NCBI RefSeq assembly: GCF_014287275.1
Contig: NZ_JACONZ010000002.1
Coordinates: 721,742-785,741, forward strand
DNA: 64,000 nucleotides
Direction of reading: 5' to 3'
Source of the DNA: Anaerofilum hominis
Lineage (GTDB): Bacteria; Bacillota; Clostridia; Oscillospirales; Ruminococcaceae
Shown here: piece by piece, positions 60,112 through 64,000 of the stretch
Numbering within the stretch: position 1 is the stretch's first letter
How the letters are laid out: each line of letters starts with the position of its first letter
Notes under the pieces: model-generated
Seen by the model: the letters and a program-made list of their open reading frames with translations, nothing else
What the model was told of the DNA's origin: nothing
Databases searched by the model: none
Position numbers and translations under genes: made by a program

Positions 60112-60539
60112 AGCCCATCAATCAGACCAAGATCACCTTTCCCAGCCGCAGCAGCAACGAGGCGTTCGCGCGCGGGGCGGTGGCGGCCTTTGTGGCCCAG
60201 CTCGACCCCACGGTGGACGAGCTGGCGGATATCAAGACCGCAGTCAGCGAGGCGGTCACAAACTGCATCGTGCATGCCTATCCCGGCACCATCGGCAATG
60301 TGTACATAACCGTGAGCATCTTTGAGGACGGCCGGGTGCGTTTGCGCATCGCGGATAAGGGCGTGGGGATCGCGGACGTGCAGGCCGCCATGCAGCCCAT
60401 GTCCACCACCGGCGGCGCAGAGCGGGCCGGCCTCGGGTTCACGGTGATGCAAACCTTTATGGACACGCTGCGGGTCCGCTCCACGCCCGGCAAGGGCACC
60501 GTCGTGACCATGGGGAAAACCATTGCCAGAAGGTGTTAG
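60108..60539 (+). CDS. spoIIAB: Anti-sigma F factor / serine kinase SpoIIAB
   Basis: A 143-residue GHKL ATPase that holds SigF inactive and phosphorylates SpoIIAA. ADIKTAVSEAVTNCIVHAYP is the N box, IADKGVGIADV the G1 box, and GAERAGLGFTVMQTFMD with KGTVVTMGKTI completes the nucleotide site. The start overlaps the spoIIAA stop (ATGA). It acts in the pre-forespore cytoplasm. Confidence 0.96.
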   Translation: MKPINQTKITFPSRSSNEAFARGAVAAFVAQLDPTVDELADIKTAVSEAVTNCIVHAYPGTIGNVYITVSIFEDGRVRLRIADKGVGIADVQAAMQPMSTTGGAERAGLGFTVMQTFMDTLRVRSTPGKGTVVTMGKTIARRC

Positions 60540-60542
60540 CCT

Positions 60543-61214
60543 ATGCCGCTCAAACAGTGCAGCCGCGACGAATTCATCGAGAACAACCTGGGGCTGGTGC
60601 ATGCCTGCGCCAACCGCTTCCGCGGCCGCGGGATCGAGTACGACGACCTGTATTCCGCCGGATGCATGGGCCTGGTCAAGGCCTATGACGCGTTCGACGA
60701 GGAGAGGGGGGTGCAGTTTTCCACCTATGCGGTGCCGGTGATCCTGGGCGAGATCAAAAAGCTCTTCCGGGACGGCGGTTCGGTCAAGGTGAGCCGCTCG
60801 CTCAAAGAGCTCTCGCTGAAGATCAACGCCGCGCGGGACACGCTGCAGAAAAAAACCGGGACCCAGCCCACCGTGGGCGAGCTTGCGGCGTATCTGCAGG
60901 TCAGCCCCGAGCAGGTGGCGGAGGCGATCAGCGCGGCCATGCCGGTGCTCTCGCTCACCCCAGTGCAGGATGAGGACAGCCCGTCCCAGTTCGACATCCC
61001 GGTGAACAGCGACGAGGAGAAGATCGCCGAGACCCTGGCGCTGCGCGAGACGCTGCGCCGCCTGGACGAGCGGGACCGCCTGCTGATCCGCTGCCGCTTT
61101 TATGAGGGCAAGACGCAGAGCGAGACGGCAAAGCGGCTGGGCACCACCCAGGTGCAGATCTCCCGGCGGGAGCGCAAGCTGTTGGCAATGCTGCGGGGCC
61201 TGCTGACCGATTGA
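60543..61214 (+). CDS. sigF: RNA polymerase sigma-F factor
   Basis: A 223-residue sporulation sigma factor. Region 2: NLGLVHACANRFRGRGIEYDDLYSAGCMGLVKAYDAFD and VQFSTYAVPVILGEIKKLFRD. Region 3: KVSRSLKELSLKINAARDTL. Region 4: RDRLLIRCRFYEGKTQSETAKRLGTTQVQISRRE. It directs the first forespore-specific genes. It is last in the spoIIA operon, 3 bases after spoIIAB, and is followed by a terminator. It could in principle be SigG, but the spoIIAA-AB neighbours settle SigF. Confidence 0.95.
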   Translation: MPLKQCSRDEFIENNLGLVHACANRFRGRGIEYDDLYSAGCMGLVKAYDAFDEERGVQFSTYAVPVILGEIKKLFRDGGSVKVSRSLKELSLKINAARDTLQKKTGTQPTVGELAAYLQVSPEQVAEAISAAMPVLSLTPVQDEDSPSQFDIPVNSDEEKIAETLALRETLRRLDERDRLLIRCRFYEGKTQSETAKRLGTTQVQISRRERKLLAMLRGLLTD

Positions 61215-61237
61215 GCAGACGCGAAACAGAAGAAAAA

Positions 61238-61288
61238 AACGGGGCGGAAAGCGGCGCACAGGGCTGCTTTTCGCTCCGTTTTTGTTTG
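61238..61288 (+). terminator. Terminator of the spoIIA operon
   Basis: AACGGGGCGGAAAGC (61238-61252) pairs with GCTTTTCGCTCCGTT (61266-61280) with G-T pairs, followed by TTTTGTTTG. Confidence 0.75.
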
Positions 61289-61304
61289 TCCCGGGGCGCG
61301 GAGG

Positions 61305-61333
61305 TTGGGGTTTTTGCGCGGATATGGTATGAT
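61305..61333 (+). promoter_or_regulatory. Candidate promoter of the two-component operon
   Basis: TTGGGG (61305-61310), 17 bases, TATGAT (61328-61333). Confidence 0.45.
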
Positions 61334-61395
61334 AACAGGGAAGTGTGAGATCAGGTCCCCGCCCGGCGCGGCGGGGAGAAGGGAGGCCGTCTGTT

Positions 61396-62922
61396 ATGCA
61401 GAGACTCACGGCACTTGTCCGCTCCTCGGCGCTCTATAAAGTGGCCGCCACGCTGCTGCTGCTCGGGGCCGCCACGCTGCTGTCCGCTGTGCTGGCCATC
61501 AACAACGTGAACATCGCTCTGCTCTATCTGCTCTGCGTGCTGCTGGTGTGTGCCGTCACCGGCAGCAACCTGTACGGCATGGGCGCGGCCATCTGCTGTG
61601 CGGTGCTGTATAATCTGCTTTTTCTGCCGCCCGTGGGCAGCTTTGAGATCACCCGTGCCGACGACCTGCTGACCATCCTCTTCTACCTGATGGTCAGCCT
61701 GGTGGCCGGCGCGCTCACCACCCAGCTGCAGCACCGGGCCTGGCAGGCGGAGGAAAGCGCCCGCCGCGCAGACCTGCTGGCCCGCACCGGGCAGGGTTAT
61801 CTGGTGCGGCGCGGGGAGGAGGCGGTGGTGCGCCAGGGCCAGACGGGCATTTTTGAGCTGGTGGGGGCCGAGTGCACGGTCTACCTGACGGGCGGGGACG
61901 GAGGCCTGCGGCCGCCGCTGCGGTTTGGCAGCTGCAGCAAAAGCGGCGAGGCGGAAAACGCTCCCTGGGTGTACCGCTGCTTTGAGGAGTGGCAGACGGG
62001 GACGCCGCAGGCCTGCCCCGGCGCTCCCGGATGGGAAAACCTGCCTTTGATGGGCGGGGAGAGGCTGCTGGGGGTCGCGGCCCTCCGCCTGGGAGGGCGG
62101 AAACTTGGCGAGGCGGACCGGTCCTATCTCAAGGCCGCGGTCACCCAGCTCTCCCTTTCTCTGGAGCGGGAAAAGCTCTCGGCGGAGGGCGAGAGGATCC
62201 GGCTTGAGGTGGAAAAAGAAAAGATGCGCAGCAGCTTTTTGCGCAGCATCTCCCACGACCTGCGCACCCCGCTCACCGGCATTGCGGGCACCGTGGACTA
62301 TGTGGCCCGCAACGCCGCCACGATCAGCCGGGACGAGCTGTACGGTCTGATGCGGGACGTGGACCGCGATGCGGTCTGGATGAACAATATGGTGACCAAT
62401 CTGCTGCATCTCACCCGCATCCAGGAGGGGCGGCTGCTGGTCAAAAAGGTGCCGGAGGTCGTGGACGACGTGGTGGCGGACGCGCTGGAGCGCACCCGCA
62501 GCCTGCGCGGCGGGCGCCAGGTACAGGTGCATCTGCCGGATGAGCTGCTCACCGTGCCGATGGACGGCCTGCTGATCCGGCAGGTGCTGTGCAACCTGCT
62601 GGACAACGCTTTTTGCCATACCCGGCCCGACACCGCCGTGCGGCTGACCGTTTCGCGGCTGGGCGAGGACGCGCTTTTTGCAGTGGAAGACGACGGCGGG
62701 GGTGTCCCCCCCGCGCTGCTGGACCATATTTTCGAGAGCTTTGTGTCCGAGCAGTCCGCCACTGCGGACGGCAAGCGGGGCATGGGCCTGGGGCTGATGG
62801 TCTGTGCCGCCATCGTACAGGCGCATGGGGGCGCCATCCGGGCGGAAAACAATGCGCAGGGGGGCGCGGGATTCTTTTTTACGCTGCCCCTGAAAGAAAA
62901 GGAGGAGAGTGCCCATGCGTGA
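61396..62922 (+). CDS. DUF4118-containing sensor histidine kinase (KdpD-like C-terminal half)
   Basis: A 508-residue membrane kinase. Residues about 12-115 hold four TM helices of the DUF4118/KdpD type (NNVNIALLYLLCVLLVCAVTGS). A GAF-like region follows (about 135-265). Then come the H box SFLRSISHDLRTPLTGIAGT with His287, the N box RQVLCNLLDNAFCH, and G boxes VEDDGGGVPP and GMGLGLMVCAAIVQAHGG. The KdpD N-terminal nucleotide-binding and Usp domains are absent, and no kdpFABC genes are near, so potassium control is only a possibility. The ATG follows GGGAGG. Confidence 0.9.
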   Translation: MQRLTALVRSSALYKVAATLLLLGAATLLSAVLAINNVNIALLYLLCVLLVCAVTGSNLYGMGAAICCAVLYNLLFLPPVGSFEITRADDLLTILFYLMVSLVAGALTTQLQHRAWQAEESARRADLLARTGQGYLVRRGEEAVVRQGQTGIFELVGAECTVYLTGGDGGLRPPLRFGSCSKSGEAENAPWVYRCFEEWQTGTPQACPGAPGWENLPLMGGERLLGVAALRLGGRKLGEADRSYLKAAVTQLSLSLEREKLSAEGERIRLEVEKEKMRSSFLRSISHDLRTPLTGIAGTVDYVARNAATISRDELYGLMRDVDRDAVWMNNMVTNLLHLTRIQEGRLLVKKVPEVVDDVVADALERTRSLRGGRQVQVHLPDELLTVPMDGLLIRQVLCNLLDNAFCHTRPDTAVRLTVSRLGEDALFAVEDDGGGVPPALLDHIFESFVSEQSATADGKRGMGLGLMVCAAIVQAHGGAIRAENNAQGGAGFFFTLPLKEKEESAHA

Positions 62923-63682
62923 GGCGCCGCATATCCTGATCGTGGAGGACGACCCCGGCATCCAGCGGCTGCTGGAGATGTCGCTGCGGAAGATCGGCTA
63001 TACCTGCGACCTTGCGGACACCGCCACCGGGGGGTATACCCTGGCGCGGGCCAATAACCCCGACCTGATCCTGCTGGACCTGGGCCTGCCTGACTACGAC
63101 GGTGTGGAACTGCTGGCCCGCATCCGGCAGCGGCAGGACACCCCGGTGCTGGTGGTGTCCGCCCGCGGACAGGAGAAAGACAAGATCGAGGCGCTGGACG
63201 CCGGGGCGGACGACTATGTCACCAAGCCCTTTACCCTGGGCGAGGTGCAGGCGCGCATCCGGGCCAACCTGCGCCGCACCCGGCCGCAGATCGCCCGCAG
63301 CGACGTGTTTGAAAAGGACGGTCTGGCGCTGGACTTCCAGCGGCACAGGGTGTCGGTGGACGGGCGCGAGATCCACTTTACTCCCATCGAATACCGTCTG
63401 CTGGTGCTGCTGGTGCAAAACCCCGGCAAGGTCCTCACCCACACCTATATCAATCGCGAGGTGTGGGGCTACAGCGACGATGAGAGCAACCAGAGGCTGC
63501 GGGTCTTTATGGCGGGCATCCGGCGCAAGATCGAGCGGGACACCGCGAACCCGCGCTATATCCTCACCGAGGTGGGGGTGGGATACCGGTTTGTGGACAG
63601 CGCAGAGGAGGAAGAAACGGAGAAAAGATCCCCCGAGACCCCGGCGGCGGGGAAGCGCGTGGAAAAAGTGGAAAACTGTTGA
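62915..63682 (+). CDS. OmpR/KdpE-family response regulator
   Basis: A 255-residue regulator. The receiver domain has the acidic pair EDD at residues 11-13, the phosphorylated Asp55 (ILLDLGLPDYDG), a DDYVTKPF lysine, and a winged-helix OmpR-type output domain (FTPIEYRLLVLLVQNPGKVLTH ... RVFMAGIRRKIERD ... TEVGVGYRFVD). The C-terminal tail is charged. The ATG at 62915 lies 9 bases from AAAGGAGGAG and overlaps the kinase gene by 8 bases. It is the cognate partner of that kinase. Confidence 0.93.
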   Translation: MREAPHILIVEDDPGIQRLLEMSLRKIGYTCDLADTATGGYTLARANNPDLILLDLGLPDYDGVELLARIRQRQDTPVLVVSARGQEKDKIEALDAGADDYVTKPFTLGEVQARIRANLRRTRPQIARSDVFEKDGLALDFQRHRVSVDGREIHFTPIEYRLLVLLVQNPGKVLTHTYINREVWGYSDDESNQRLRVFMAGIRRKIERDTANPRYILTEVGVGYRFVDSAEEEETEKRSPETPAAGKRVEKVENC

Positions 63683-63792
63683 AAAAAGTGCCCGCAAAAT
63701 GTAAAAAACACAAAAAGGGAAGATGGATTTAGGGCGGTTTGCCGAAGCTTCTGTTTGCAAGCAAAAAATAGTAAAAAAACTGAAAAAAGGTG

Positions 63793-63822
63793 TTGACTTT
63801 CGCTTTGGGAGTGTGGTATTAT
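63793..63822 (+). promoter_or_regulatory. Strong promoter, probably of an rRNA operon
   Basis: TTGACT (63793-63798), 18 bases, TATTAT (63817-63822), inside an AT-rich stretch. Confidence 0.6.
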
Positions 63823-64000
63823 AACTAAGCCGCAGGAAACACGGACAACCGAAAAGCCTGCGGGGCCGCCCAAAAAGCGGCACAGGACCTTGAAAATTAA
63901 ACAATATAGGAAGAAGCTTGAAGGAACCCTTAGAGCAGGAAGAAACCTGCTCGTAAAAATAAAAAATTCCTTTAAAGTAATTCACAAAAGGACGCAAGCG
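63823..64000 (+). other. Leader resembling that of an rRNA operon (runs off right edge)
   Basis: ACCTTGAAAATTAAACAAT (63887-63905) resembles the conserved leader element found upstream of 16S rRNA in Clostridia. A hairpin GAGCAGG / CCTGCTC lies near 63932-63951. No 16S sequence is reached; no reading frame is present. The rRNA call is inference. Confidence 0.5.

Noticed and set aside
61396..62922. Calling the kinase KdpD
   Set aside because: The N-terminal KdpD and Usp domains are missing and there are no kdp structural genes nearby; only the DUF4118 and kinase parts are shared.

Overview
The window is GC-rich (roughly 60-65% by eye) and reads as the chromosome of a spore-forming, Gram-positive-type anaerobe of the class Clostridia, most likely an Oscillospiraceae/Ruminococcaceae relative. 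Supporting signs are the spoIIAA-spoIIAB-sigF operon, a SpoVD-like PBP with PASTA domains, a T-box leader before valS, an MraZ-headed division cluster, AGGAGG-type ribosome binding sites, lipoprotein lipoboxes, and TTG starts (mraZ, ftsW, a MATE gene, probably spoIIAA). The genus cannot be fixed from the sequence. No CRISPR array, integrase, transposase or phage gene was seen.

Layout. 1-7.6 kb: mostly minus-strand single genes and small operons: a B12-binding mutase-like protein cut by the left edge, an HD protein, a small membrane protein, a DUF6514-like/XRE pair, and a signalling module (XRE regulator, ECF sigma factor, DUF4367-type anti-sigma, secreted protein). A plus-strand trigger-factor-like PPIase lipoprotein has a six-copy octamer repeat in its leader. 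8.3-18.6 kb: one plus-strand sugar operon (lacI-type, rbsK, rbsD, rbsB, rbsA, rbsC, ThuA-like, zinc-type dehydrogenase, aldo/keto-reductase-like protein, MFS transporter) with a LacI-type palindrome in front. 19-23 kb: tRNA-Leu, a lipoprotein, a MATE exporter, a small sigma-70-family factor, a degenerate tRNA-like stretch and a zinc-ribbon protein. 23.3-38.5 kb: the dcw cluster mraZ-rsmH-ftsL-spoVD-murE-murF-mraY-ftsW-murG-murA-divIB-ftsZ, with no murD, murC or ftsA, followed by a large coiled-coil protein. 40-47 kb: thioredoxin, an HD protein with a YdbC-like protein, a PfkB-type sugar-phosphate kinase, a repeat-rich gene-poor stretch, an S24-like repressor divergent from a small unknown gene, two tRNAs, and pfkA. 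47-54 kb: a dipeptide/oligopeptide ABC operon ending in an M29 aminopeptidase. 54-64 kb: a truncated membrane-protein gene, the T-box and valS, folC, the spoIIA operon, a DUF4118 (KdpD-like) two-component pair, and what looks like the leader of an rRNA operon running off the right edge.

How the genes work together. The sugar operon imports a ribose-like sugar (RbsABC), converts it to the right anomer (RbsD) and phosphorylates it (RbsK). The ThuA, dehydrogenase and AKR-like genes in the same run suggest an additional oxidative step on a related substrate, and this is the best candidate in the window for an undescribed pathway. The dcw cluster makes the lipid-linked meso-DAP peptidoglycan precursor and the divisome. 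The peptide operon couples uptake to an intracellular aminopeptidase. SpoIIAA/AB/SigF is the forespore commitment switch.

Limits: all calls rest on reading motifs, lengths, spacing and neighbours. No database search, alignment or folding program was run. Promoter, terminator and RNA-structure calls are hand-made.
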